Assembly (NCBI RefSeq): GCF_014048475.1
Contig: NZ_NWUS01000001.1
Span: forward strand, 930,001 to 994,000
From: Bombella favorum
GTDB lineage: Bacteria > Pseudomonadota > Alphaproteobacteria > Acetobacterales > Acetobacteraceae
Length of the DNA: 64,000 nt
Direction of reading: 5' to 3'
Each line of letters opens with the position of its first letter. Position 1 is the first letter of the stretch. Below are positions 35,865 to 44,669 of this stretch, one piece after another. Both the position numbers and the translations under genes were made by a program. The notes beneath the pieces are model-generated. The model was not told where the DNA came from. It saw nothing but the letters and a program-made list of their open reading frames with translations, and ran no database searches.

Positions 35865-36584
35865 ATGCAAACTACATCCCCCACCAGCAGACAGGACGAT
35901 TTCTGGCCGGATTTTCTCCGAGGTGTGAAAACATCCCTGCCATTGCTCATAGCCTTCGTCCCGTTCGGCCTATTACTGGGCAGTCAGGCGGTGCAGAAAG
36001 GCTTTTCCATTGTGGAAGTCCCACTGCTAACAGGTCTCAACTTTGCAGGTGGGTCAGAATTCGCCGCTGTTGGCTTGTGGTCCATTCCTCCGGCTATCCT
36101 GCTGTTGGCAGGGGTGACCTTCCTCATCAACAGCCGCCATATCCTCATGGGTGCCGCTCTGGCGCCACACCTGCGGCATCTACGCCGCTGGCAAATCTTT
36201 CTTCTACTCTTCTGCATGTGTGATGAAGTCTGGGCGCTGACCCTGACAGACCTGCACACCAAACCGGGCCGCCGCTTTAGCATAGGGTTCTATGCCGGTA
36301 TTACAGTCTGCTTATATCTCTGCTGGGTTATCTTCACCTTCATAGGGGGATATTCAGGCAATATACTGGGGGACCTCACACGTTATGGTGTGGATATGGC
36401 CTTTCCAGCCGTGTTCATCATGCTGCTCAAAGGAATGTGGAAAGGTGCCCGCAATGCTCTGCCATGGTGTATCAGCCTTGGGGTGGCCGTGCTGGTCTAT
36501 CACCTCTTGCCCGGTGCCTGGTACGTCCCGGCAGGAACACTGGCCGGAATCCTCACATCCTTGCTGGTAGTGAGGAGCATATGA
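35865..36584 (+). CDS. azlC: AzlC family branched-chain amino acid exporter subunit
   Basis: A 239-residue membrane protein, the large subunit of AzlCD-type exporters (related to YgaZ). Features are the N-terminal FLRGVKTSLPLLIAFVPFGLLLGSQ, the TGLNFAGGSEFAAVGLW segment and FLINSRHILMGAALAPHL, which are conserved in the family. The pair exports branched-chain amino acids or analogues. The ATG at 35865 has a tagg site; an in-frame TTG at 35829 was rejected. Its stop overlaps the azlD start through ATGA at 36581-36584, as usual for this pair. Confidence 0.93.
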   Translation: MQTTSPTSRQDDFWPDFLRGVKTSLPLLIAFVPFGLLLGSQAVQKGFSIVEVPLLTGLNFAGGSEFAAVGLWSIPPAILLLAGVTFLINSRHILMGAALAPHLRHLRRWQIFLLLFCMCDEVWALTLTDLHTKPGRRFSIGFYAGITVCLYLCWVIFTFIGGYSGNILGDLTRYGVDMAFPAVFIMLLKGMWKGARNALPWCISLGVAVLVYHLLPGAWYVPAGTLAGILTSLLVVRSI

Positions 36585-36883
36585 CACTCCATATCCCAGC
36601 CCTGCTGGCCATTCTTACCATGGCGCTGGTGACGTATCTAACACGCATCAGCGGCTATCTGCTTCTCGCTGGACGCAACCTGTCCCCCCGTATGAAGGCC
36701 ATCATGGACATCGTGCCCGGATGTGTGCTGGTGGCCGTTATCGCTCCAAATTTTGCAACGGGTCATCCGGCCGATCTGCTGGGTTTAGCAGCGACCCTTC
36801 TAGCTGCCACACGTTTCTCTCTCCTACCCACCATGTTGTGTGGGGTCATCACAACCGGGATTCTCCGGGCTGTGCTGGGCTAG
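36581..36883 (+). CDS. azlD: AzlD family branched-chain amino acid exporter subunit
   Basis: A 100-residue membrane protein with about four helices, the small partner of AzlC (YgaH-like). Family features are ALLAILTMALVTYLTRISGY near the N-terminus, MKAIMDIVPGCVLVAVIAP and a C-terminal helix ending ILRAVLG. It starts within the last codons of azlC and a gagg site lies just upstream. Its stop codon TAG forms CTAG with the stop of the convergent tadA gene, so the two genes share four bases tail to tail. Confidence 0.9.
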   Translation: MTLHIPALLAILTMALVTYLTRISGYLLLAGRNLSPRMKAIMDIVPGCVLVAVIAPNFATGHPADLLGLAATLLAATRFSLLPTMLCGVITTGILRAVLG

Positions 36884-37362
36884 TCACGCCCGCGCCGTAG
36901 CCTACGAAAAAAATACCGCAACTGCGCCGCAGCCTCACGCTCCCGCACACCGCTAATGATCTCCTCAGGCCGGTGCAAACAGTTAGAACGTGCGAAAAGA
37001 CGGGGCCCGTGATCCACTGCTCCCCCTTTAGGGTCATAAGCCCCATAAATCACACGCTGGAGGCGGAAATGCGTAACGGCTGCCGCACACATCGGGCAGG
37101 GCTCCAACGTTACAACCAGCGTACAATCTTCCAGCCGAACCGTCCCACGCCGATGCGCCGCCTGCCGCATAGCCAGTAGCTCAGCATGGGCACTGGCATC
37201 GTGATGCTCTTCTACATGATTGCGGGCCATAGACAGAACACGCCCCTGCCCATCCAGCACGACCGCCCCGACAGGCACTTCCCCCACACGGGCCGCCTCA
37301 TCCGCCAGTAACAAAGCCTGTTGCATGGCCTGCTGCGTTGTCATGACGGTGGGAAAAGACAT
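36880..37362 (-). CDS. tadA: tRNA-specific adenosine deaminase TadA
   Basis: A 160-residue zinc deaminase that converts A34 to inosine in tRNA-Arg(ACG). The metal/catalytic motif is DASAHAELLAMRQA, with His and Glu, and TLEPCPMCAAAV with the two Cys ligands. Family-specific features are EVPVGAVVLDGQGRVLS near the N-terminus and RVIYGAYDPKGGAVDH downstream of the second motif. Length is normal. It runs convergent with azlD and overlaps it by four bases. The ATG has caggtg upstream. Confidence 0.93.
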   Translation of the reverse strand: MSFPTVMTTQQAMQQALLLADEAARVGEVPVGAVVLDGQGRVLSMARNHVEEHHDASAHAELLAMRQAAHRRGTVRLEDCTLVVTLEPCPMCAAAVTHFRLQRVIYGAYDPKGGAVDHGPRLFARSNCLHRPEEIISGVREREAAAQLRYFFRRLRRGRD

Positions 37363-37471
37363 GCACCTGCACCCCTAAAACTGGAAATGGACCACAAATC
37401 CTTCCTCGACTGCTTTATAGAGCCGTAAATGGATTGCCAAGGAAAGGCAGGACGCTGTATGTCCGCAGATT

Positions 37472-38251
37472 ATGAAAGATGTTGCATCCTCCTCTCCCGA
37501 TACACAGCGTGGTGAACGTATTGCCAAGGCTCTAGCCCGCCGTGGGGTTGCCAGTCGCCGTGATATCGAACGGATGATCGCAGAAGGCCGCATCACCCTC
37601 GGGGGCAGCCCGGTCACCCACCCGGCCACCTTCATACAGCCGGGTGATATTGTCTGCGTAGATGGCAAGCCCGTAGACCCACCTCAGCGCACTCGCCTCT
37701 GGCGCTATCACAAACCAGCTGGCCTGGTCACAACCCATCACGACCCGGAAGAACGCCGCACAGTTTTCGACTCCCTGCCCGCCGCCATGCCTCGGGTCGT
37801 CAGTGTTGGTAGGTTGGATTTAAACTCCGAAGGGCTGCTGCTGCTGACTAATGATGGCAGTCTAGCCCGTGAACTGGAACTACCCTCCCGCCAGTGGATC
37901 CGCCGCTATCGTGTCCGTGTCTTTGGCCTTGTGGATGAAAAACGGCTGAAAGCCCTTGCAAAGGGCTGCGTTCTGGACGGCGTCCAATATGGCCCCATCG
38001 AGGCGACGCTGGATTCCTCCAAAGGTGACAACTCATGGCTGACGGTCAGCTTACGGGAAGGCAAGAACCGAGAAATCCGTAAGGTCATGATGGGTATGAA
38101 CCTGCATGTCAGCCGTCTCATCCGCCTATCCTACGGGCCCTTCAGCCTCGGCACTCTCAAGCCTCATGAGCTGGAAGAAGTATCTTACAAAACCCTGATG
38201 GAGCAAATTCCGGGCCTGAAATCCGGCAAAACAAACAAGGCACAGTCGTAA
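37472..38251 (+). CDS. rluB: RsuA/RluB-family rRNA pseudouridine synthase
   Basis: A 259-residue pseudouridine synthase of the RsuA/RluB/RluE/RluF group, modifying 23S or 16S rRNA. An S4 domain covers residues 12-60 (ERIAKALARRGVASRRDIER, MIAEGRITLGG), and the catalytic domain has VVSVGRLDLNSEGLLLLTND with the active-site Asp, plus the conserved REGKNREIRKVMMGM. RluB (U2605 of 23S rRNA) is the most likely family member, but RsuA is not excluded. It is followed five bases later by rsmD, forming an operon of rRNA modification genes. Confidence 0.88.
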   Translation: MKDVASSSPDTQRGERIAKALARRGVASRRDIERMIAEGRITLGGSPVTHPATFIQPGDIVCVDGKPVDPPQRTRLWRYHKPAGLVTTHHDPEERRTVFDSLPAAMPRVVSVGRLDLNSEGLLLLTNDGSLARELELPSRQWIRRYRVRVFGLVDEKRLKALAKGCVLDGVQYGPIEATLDSSKGDNSWLTVSLREGKNREIRKVMMGMNLHVSRLIRLSYGPFSLGTLKPHELEEVSYKTLMEQIPGLKSGKTNKAQS

Positions 38252-38255
38252 CACT

Positions 38256-38903
38256 ATGAGGATCATTGCCGGTACAGCCCGTAACCGCCGCCTACAGGTT
38301 CCTGCCGGGATGACCACCCGCCCAACAGCGCAGCGTGCCCGCCAAACCCTGTTCGACATGCTCATGCATGCACCGTGGTTTGGCCGGGATCAGCTGGAAA
38401 ATGCCGTGGTGCTGGATGCCTTCGCCGGTACGGGTGCTCTAGGGCTGGAAGCTCTCTCCCGTGGGGCAGGATTTGCCACTTTTATGGAGGGAAGCCGCCC
38501 TGGCATTGCTGCTCTTCAGACCAATCTACGCAGCTGTGGTATGGCAGACCGTGCCCGCCTACGCCATTGTGACGTGACGCACCCCCCCAAAGCGCCGCAG
38601 CCCCATACGCTCATTTTCCTTGATCCCCCCTACCATAAAGGTTTGGTGCAAAAGGGGCTGCGTGCCCTATGGCGGACCGGCTGGGTGGCTGATGGCGCCC
38701 TAATTGTTGCAGAAACGGAAACCACGCCTCTGCAAAATGACGCCAAAGAACCAGAAGAACCTTTCCAACCTTTCCATGCCCACCTCCTGCCCAGTCTCTC
38801 GGCAGAACCGCCAGAACTACTGGCACAGCGCAGTTTCGGTGCTGCCACACTTCATATTTGGCGGCATGATGTCAGCATCAAAGGGCACCGTCCCACTCTC
38901 TGA
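38256..38903 (+). CDS. rsmD: 16S rRNA (guanine966-N2)-methyltransferase RsmD
   Basis: A 215-residue S-adenosylmethionine-dependent methyltransferase that modifies G966 of 16S rRNA. It begins with the family opening MRIIAGTARNRRLQVPAG and TRPTAQRARQTLFDML, then the SAM site LDAFAGTGALGLEALSRGA and the catalytic LIFLDPPYHKG (DPPY). The C-terminal region is about 25 residues longer than E. coli RsmD and ends with an arginine/histidine stretch. It is translated from an ATG four bases after the RluB stop. Confidence 0.93.
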   Translation: MRIIAGTARNRRLQVPAGMTTRPTAQRARQTLFDMLMHAPWFGRDQLENAVVLDAFAGTGALGLEALSRGAGFATFMEGSRPGIAALQTNLRSCGMADRARLRHCDVTHPPKAPQPHTLIFLDPPYHKGLVQKGLRALWRTGWVADGALIVAETETTPLQNDAKEPEEPFQPFHAHLLPSLSAEPPELLAQRSFGAATLHIWRHDVSIKGHRPTL

Positions 38904-39001
38904 TATACGGCAGGCGGGTGGTTCTGCTTTCCAGAATCAAACCGAACAGGCTATATTGCGGGTCGATCCCGCCTTCCTGACCAGCCAGAGGACCTGCCCC
39001 T

Positions 39002-42000
39002 GTGCTTTCCCGCTTTCGCCTTCCTGCCAAGCTGCGCTCTATCCTGCCTGCCACACGGCGTAGCCCTTCTGGTACTGTCGACCCGTTCCTCGGGCACGAC
39101 ATGGCAGAGGATGATGTGGATATTCCCACATGGCATGATTCCCCTATCTCCCGCATTCTCTCTGCTAGAATGATGGAAATACTGGCGATCATCCTCCTCA
39201 TTATGGCACTGGCGATTGCCGCCTCTCTCTTCAGTTTCAACCCGCATGACCCGTCCTTCAACACCGCAACGGGAACCGAGCCAACCAACCTGCTCGGACG
39301 CTTCGGGGCCACCATTGCCGATGGACTGATGCAGTTACTCGGTCTAGCAGGGATCATACCCGTTCTTGTTCTACTGGCTTGGACATGGCAGCTCCTGCGC
39401 CATCATCACTTGAGCCTGCCTCTCCTGCGCCTCGTAGCGGCGGCATTGTTCTGCCCCGCAGCGGCCATGACGATTGGCCTCCTACAGCTAACAGTGCCCG
39501 GGCTGAGTGTGGCCTGGCCCACCAGTAGCGGGCTAGGGGGGGAAAGCGGTGTTTTCTTTGCCCAGAAACTTCTGAATCTCGTCTCGGGCGAAACAGGCAG
39601 CATGGGGGGTATTGTCTCCATTGCGCTCAGCCTCATTTTTCTGGCTGTGCTGTGCCCTATGTCCATGGGGCTACAGGGGCAGGAGTGGCGTTCCGTAGGT
39701 CGTGGCCTCAGTGCCCTGATCCGCCTACCTCTGCGGGCCCTGCTCCGCTCCCGTGGGGCACCACCTGAAATGGAACGTCAGGTCGCCTATCCTTCCAGTG
39801 CTGGCGGGCCGATCCGCCATGGACGCCCCGCCATGGGAAGTGGACCGCTTCCATCCGGTTTCATCATGCGCAACCTCAGCCGTCAGGCTGATCAACCCGC
39901 ATCACCAGCTACCGGAAACACGCCTTGGTCCCCCATGCAGCAGGGAGCTGCCCCTTGGCAAAAACCCTCCTCCGCCCAACCTCAGCCGCCCACCCGACCT
40001 GATCCAGCTCCCCTTCAGGAAGAGGCATCCCATGTCACCCCTCCCGAAGAAGAGGCCGACAACCCCTATGCCCGTATGCTGGCCCATATCCGCCATGACC
40101 CTGGACGGACCAGTACAGCCCAACGTCGCCATGCTGAAGAGAATTATGAAGAACTCTCCAGCGTTCCTCTGTCCGTACAACCTCAGGAAGTTTCAGGCCC
40201 AGCACAACAGCCCGGCTTCCTGAAACGTTTCATGGCGGCTACCAGCTCCAGCTCAGCCCCCATGCCGGATGCCTCCGGCACTATAAGCGAAGCAGTACCC
40301 GGTAGCGTTCCTCCGGTTACCCCAGCCGCTGCGGCCACTCCAGTCACAACAGAACATTCCACTGGCATGGGCGGGATTGCGCCCCCCCATGAGGCCACCA
40401 CACATACAGGCGGGGTTCCCATGCCGCCACGGCCTGTCCCACCACCCGGTATCGCCCAAGGGCCACTGCCCGGCATGGCAGCTCCATCCACATGGCTGCC
40501 ACCCTCCATCAGCCTGCTCAACCCCCTGCCAGACCAAAGCGAAACTGGCCCTTCCGAAGAAGCTCTTCAGGCCAATGCCCAGATGCTGGAAAAGGTGTTG
40601 GATGATTACGGCGTACAAGGCACCATCACCGATTATCGGGCCGGGCCTGTCGTCACCCTTTATGAGCTGGAACCCGCCCCCGGTGTGCGTTCCTCCCGCG
40701 TGATCGGCCTAGCCGACGATATTGCCCGTACTCTCGCTGTGCTGAGCGTCCGCATCGCCACAGTACCGGGCCGTAATGTCATCGGTATTGAAGTCCCCAA
40801 CAAAACTCGTGAAACCGTCTATTTCCCCGAACTTCTTCTCTCTCCAGCATGGAAGGAAAACCGTAGTAAGCTGCCTCTGGCACTGGGTAAGGATATTGCC
40901 GGGGAACCCATCATGGCAGACCTTGCCCGGATGCCGCATCTGCTCGTAGCGGGAACAACCGGTTCGGGTAAATCGGTTGGGATCAATGCCATGATCCTAT
41001 CCCTGCTCTACCGGCTCAGCCCAGAAGATTGCCGGCTCATCATGATTGATCCGAAGATTCTGGAACTTTCTATCTATGATGGCATTCCACACCTGATGAC
41101 CCCAGTGGTGACCGAGCCACCTAAGGCCGTCAGTGCCCTGAAATGGGCCGTGCAGGAGATGGACCGCCGCTACCGCCTGATGGCCGATCATGGTGTGCGT
41201 AATATCAGCAGCTATAATGACCGGATACGCCACCTCAAGACATCTGGTGAAACCCCGACCCGCCGCATCCAGACCGGCTATGACCCAGAAACAGGACGCC
41301 CCGTTTTTGACGAGCACCGCCTGCCGCTGGAACATCTACCCTATATCGTCATCGTCATTGACGAAATGGCCGACCTGATGATGGTTGCCGGTAAGGAAAT
41401 TGAGGCTTCTGTGCTCCGCCTGGCCCAGAAGGCCCGTGCCGCTGGTGTGCATGTCATCATGGCCACGCAGCGTCCTTCCGTTGATGTCATTACCGGAACC
41501 ATCAAGGCGAACTTCCCGACCCGCATCTCCTTTCAGGTCACCAACAAATATGACAGCCGTACCATTCTGGGTGAACAAGGTGCAGAGCAACTCCTTGGCC
41601 GAGGTGATATGCTCTTCATGCAGGGTGGTGCCCGCATCACTCGTGTGCATGGCCCCTTCATCAGTGATGAAGAAGTCGAAGCCGTGGTGAATGACCTACG
41701 TTCCAAGGGGGCCCCTGTTTATAATACCGAAGTTCTCGCTGATGAGCCGGAAGAAGACACATCCTCCAGCAGCAAGGGCAGTGGCAAAGGTGCAGATGAG
41801 GATCAGGACAGCGCCCTTTACGAACAAGCGACAGAGCTTGTCATCCGGGCTCAGAGGGCTTCAACCAGCTTTGTGCAGCGTCATCTTCGCATAGGCTATA
41901 ACCGAGCTGCCAACATCATCGACCAGATGGAGCGGGAAGGCATCATCAGTGCCGCTAACCATGTAGGGAAACGTGACGTTCTTGCGACAAAAGCCTCCCT

Positions 42001-42040
42001 GGGGCTGGACCGGAACGATCATGATGATGACGAGGACTAA
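39002..42040 (+). CDS. ftsK: DNA translocase FtsK
   Basis: A 1012-residue cell-division DNA translocase. The N-terminus carries four membrane helices (about residues 58-220), followed by a Pro/Gln-rich linker (to about 520) and the motor domain. The Walker A motif GTTGSGKS is at about residues 651-658, Walker B is IVIVIDEMADLMM, and the sensor region is VIMATQRPSVDVITGTIKAN. The C-terminal gamma winged helix (RAQRASTSFVQRHLRIGYN, then RAANIIDQMEREGII) recognises KOPS. It moves chromosome ends to the septum and activates XerCD at dif. GTG 39002 has agagga upstream; an internal ATG at 39101 lacks a good site. Confidence 0.95.
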   Translation: MLSRFRLPAKLRSILPATRRSPSGTVDPFLGHDMAEDDVDIPTWHDSPISRILSARMMEILAIILLIMALAIAASLFSFNPHDPSFNTATGTEPTNLLGRFGATIADGLMQLLGLAGIIPVLVLLAWTWQLLRHHHLSLPLLRLVAAALFCPAAAMTIGLLQLTVPGLSVAWPTSSGLGGESGVFFAQKLLNLVSGETGSMGGIVSIALSLIFLAVLCPMSMGLQGQEWRSVGRGLSALIRLPLRALLRSRGAPPEMERQVAYPSSAGGPIRHGRPAMGSGPLPSGFIMRNLSRQADQPASPATGNTPWSPMQQGAAPWQKPSSAQPQPPTRPDPAPLQEEASHVTPPEEEADNPYARMLAHIRHDPGRTSTAQRRHAEENYEELSSVPLSVQPQEVSGPAQQPGFLKRFMAATSSSSAPMPDASGTISEAVPGSVPPVTPAAAATPVTTEHSTGMGGIAPPHEATTHTGGVPMPPRPVPPPGIAQGPLPGMAAPSTWLPPSISLLNPLPDQSETGPSEEALQANAQMLEKVLDDYGVQGTITDYRAGPVVTLYELEPAPGVRSSRVIGLADDIARTLAVLSVRIATVPGRNVIGIEVPNKTRETVYFPELLLSPAWKENRSKLPLALGKDIAGEPIMADLARMPHLLVAGTTGSGKSVGINAMILSLLYRLSPEDCRLIMIDPKILELSIYDGIPHLMTPVVTEPPKAVSALKWAVQEMDRRYRLMADHGVRNISSYNDRIRHLKTSGETPTRRIQTGYDPETGRPVFDEHRLPLEHLPYIVIVIDEMADLMMVAGKEIEASVLRLAQKARAAGVHVIMATQRPSVDVITGTIKANFPTRISFQVTNKYDSRTILGEQGAEQLLGRGDMLFMQGGARITRVHGPFISDEEVEAVVNDLRSKGAPVYNTEVLADEPEEDTSSSSKGSGKGADEDQDSALYEQATELVIRAQRASTSFVQRHLRIGYNRAANIIDQMEREGIISAANHVGKRDVLATKASLGLDRNDHDDDED

Positions 42041-42043
42041 CCT

Positions 42044-42817
42044 ATGGCAGCTCCTCCCCTCTTCCTCCCAGGGAAGGAACTTCCCATCCTATGGGAAGAC
42101 CGGCATTTTGTCGTCATCAACAAACCTGCCGGACTCGCTGCCCATCCCGGCCCCAGAACGCAAGATAGTGTCGAAGCCCGCCTCGTGCCTCAGAAACGAG
42201 GTGGGCCTTGGTTGGTCCATCGGCTAGATGCCGACACGGCTGGCTGTTTGCTCATAGCCCGCCGCAAATCTGCCCTTGTGGCCGCACAACACGCCTTTGC
42301 CGAGCATAAAACCGTCAAACGATACTGGGCTCTGGTTGATGGTCGCCCCACCGAGGAGAAAGGGACACTCACAACCCTGCTACGGCGTGTTTCCTCCGCC
42401 CAGCAGGGATGGAAAATGGTCTCCGAAGCAATACCGCAAACGGCTTCGACCAAAAAGGCAGCATCCCCGCAGGAAACACAGAACAAGCCAGCCCAAACCT
42501 CATGGCGTATTCTGGCAAGCAATGGAGCATCCAGCCTATTGGAACTAACCCTCCATACAGGGCGAACCCATCAGGCCCGTGTCCATTGCGCCATGCTAGG
42601 AACACCCATCTACGGCGACCAGCTCTATGGCAATCCCCGCAGAGTAGGCAAACTCCGCCTGCTAGCCCGCTCTTTGGAAGTGCCGGTCAAACTGGCTCCA
42701 ATGGGGGGCGGTAAAGCGGCGGAGCGCAATTTAGAACCATATTGCATACAAGCCATAGCGGGAGATGTGGAACTGGAACAGTTCCTCCAATCTCACGCTA
42801 TCACGACGAGCTCGTAA
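42044..42817 (+). CDS. RluA-family pseudouridine synthase
   Basis: A 257-residue enzyme of the RluA/RluC/RluD group. It opens with LPILWEDRHFVVINKPAGLA and HPGPRTQDSVEARL, and has the catalytic motif WLVHRLDADTAGCLLIARRK with the nucleophilic Asp in RLD. The C-terminal part has LTLHTGRTHQARVHCAMLGTPIYGDQLYG, typical of the family. There is no S4 domain, so it could be of the RluA type (23S U746/tRNA U32) or of a tRNA-specific relative. It starts three bases after ftsK and is read with it. A Lys/Ser/Gln-rich insert lies near residues 125-150. Confidence 0.87.
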   Translation: MAAPPLFLPGKELPILWEDRHFVVINKPAGLAAHPGPRTQDSVEARLVPQKRGGPWLVHRLDADTAGCLLIARRKSALVAAQHAFAEHKTVKRYWALVDGRPTEEKGTLTTLLRRVSSAQQGWKMVSEAIPQTASTKKAASPQETQNKPAQTSWRILASNGASSLLELTLHTGRTHQARVHCAMLGTPIYGDQLYGNPRRVGKLRLLARSLEVPVKLAPMGGGKAAERNLEPYCIQAIAGDVELEQFLQSHAITTSS

Positions 42818-42823
42818 CGCCCC

Positions 42824-44434
42824 TTATGCGGGACGGAACAATTCTGCCTCCAGCAGGTCAGGATTATCTTTATACCGCTCGGGGTCTGTCTGTTCTGTGA
42901 TGGCGAAATAGGCCCCTCTTTTTATGAAGTCCATATAATTGCGCCCTGCCATCAGATAATACTGAACGCACAAGATCAGATTTTGGTTCTTCCTAAGAAT
43001 AGAAAGCGCCTTCTCTTTCTCCTGGAAGGGAATATTTGTTTCTGGAACAAACGCATGGAATGTTTCTGGTTTCAGGAGCATATAATCATAGCCCTTCTCA
43101 CCATTATTCTTGAACTCATCTGAGGCGAGAAAACTGACTGTTTCACCATAGGTAAGACCTGCCCCAATGAGTAGCTCCATGACATCGTTCCGGAAGGATG
43201 AATCCTCTTCCATAAACATGGCCTGAAGAGCATTAGACATAATATGCACCATGAATGGCGCATACATCGTTATATCGACGTTATATTTTGAGCAGATGTA
43301 GTACCAGCTATCTTTCCGAGGATAAAAATCGGAAAATGTAATGCCGAAGCCTATCATTATGTTCTTAATGAACCCATTAGCCTCTGGCAGACGTTCACTG
43401 ATGCTTTCTCCACTCCGTTCCGCAGCAATCAGCTCCGTCAGAATGGTATTTTGCATCCCTATCAGGTCAAATCCGTTGGAATAATAAGGGTCCCATATAC
43501 CGTAAGCGTCCCCTATCACAGCCCAGCGGCTCTGATCCACCCAGTGCTCACACTCACTTGCGAACCGCCTCAATACTTTAAAGTCAAGAATCGGGAAGTT
43601 CTTTTCTTCAAGATAACTGATCAGGACATTAACATTCTTCCGCAACCAGGAAGTTGTCTTTTCCCACGTCGCAAAATCTTGGAAATCATACATGTCTTCA
43701 TCAAAGACAATACCGACGCTCGTCTTATCCTCCGAAAGACGCAGAATCCATATCCAGTACCCTACCCCTTCCAGATGAATGGAACTCCACGAGCGTCTAT
43801 CTGATGTAAACGGATTGTCCTCAGTCCGTGGCAGGAACTCGTCTACGTTAACGCCACCGCCCACCCGGAACCAGACTGAGGAATGATTAATGTCCAGCCT
43901 GTGCGTAATCCCAAATTTACGAGCCAGCAGTTTTTTCATACCGGCGGCATCAACAAGCCATGCCGCCCGCAATGATACAGGGCTATTATCGGCACGGTTC
44001 AGAACATGGATCTTCTTTTCATCCCCATCTTCTTCAAAGTCGATGTATTTATGGTTGAGATAAAAATCCACTTCATCTTTTACGAGGCCGTATAGGTCAT
44101 TCTCCAATTTCCCACGCTCAAAATGAAACGAAGTCGTTGGGAAGGGGCTGTTTATTCCCATCTCCTGATAGGAGGTGTCGTTAATCTTGAAAAAACGCAT
44201 CCCCATTTTGCGGGGATAACGCTCTTTCATAAACTCTTTAAGGCCGAGCATCTGATCGACATAGATAGCGGCTAATTCGTTAAACGATTCACCCACCTTG
44301 TTTGAGATGTCATCACCGGGAAATGAAGAATCATGCACAATGGCAATGTGGAGATCTTTTTTCTTTTTCTTTAACTGATAGGCTAGTGTCAGTCCGGCAA
44401 AACCAGCACCAATAATGACGACATCATATGTCAT
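42824..44434 (-). CDS. Flavin-dependent halogenase-like oxidoreductase
   Basis: A 536-residue FAD enzyme related to flavin-dependent halogenases and monooxygenases. The Rossmann motif VIIGAGFAGLTLAYQLKKK is at the N-terminus, and the halogenase-type KVGESF follows near residue 47. The second FAD motif is WAVIGDAYGIWDPYYSNGFD. The WxWxIP signature that prevents monooxygenation in halogenases is altered to WIWILR (residues about 230-235). The gene is markedly A+T-richer than its neighbours (line 43261-43320 has 23 G+C of 60, against 36 of 60 in 42541-42600), which suggests transfer. No carrier protein or synthase is nearby. Substrate and reaction are unknown. An agggtg site precedes the ATG. 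Confidence 0.72.
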   Translation of the reverse strand: MTYDVVIIGAGFAGLTLAYQLKKKKKDLHIAIVHDSSFPGDDISNKVGESFNELAAIYVDQMLGLKEFMKERYPRKMGMRFFKINDTSYQEMGINSPFPTTSFHFERGKLENDLYGLVKDEVDFYLNHKYIDFEEDGDEKKIHVLNRADNSPVSLRAAWLVDAAGMKKLLARKFGITHRLDINHSSVWFRVGGGVNVDEFLPRTEDNPFTSDRRSWSSIHLEGVGYWIWILRLSEDKTSVGIVFDEDMYDFQDFATWEKTTSWLRKNVNVLISYLEEKNFPILDFKVLRRFASECEHWVDQSRWAVIGDAYGIWDPYYSNGFDLIGMQNTILTELIAAERSGESISERLPEANGFIKNIMIGFGITFSDFYPRKDSWYYICSKYNVDITMYAPFMVHIMSNALQAMFMEEDSSFRNDVMELLIGAGLTYGETVSFLASDEFKNNGEKGYDYMLLKPETFHAFVPETNIPFQEKEKALSILRKNQNLILCVQYYLMAGRNYMDFIKRGAYFAITEQTDPERYKDNPDLLEAELFRPA

Positions 44435-44669
44435 AATGCACCCTATACATGGCTCACGATGTGGCTATCAGCTTCTACAAGCTGGCAAAAAGATATAGCG
44501 AGCCATTTCAGTAGAATGGAGATTACCCGACACCACTCGGGAAAAGGCATCTTCCCATACCGAAATCACCCTTGCGGCCACTATCACAGCAAAAAGCCAC
44601 GACAGGCAAGCGGTTTTAGAAACAAAAACTAAACCTTTGCCTCACCTCTCATTAATAAAAGAAAGGTGG

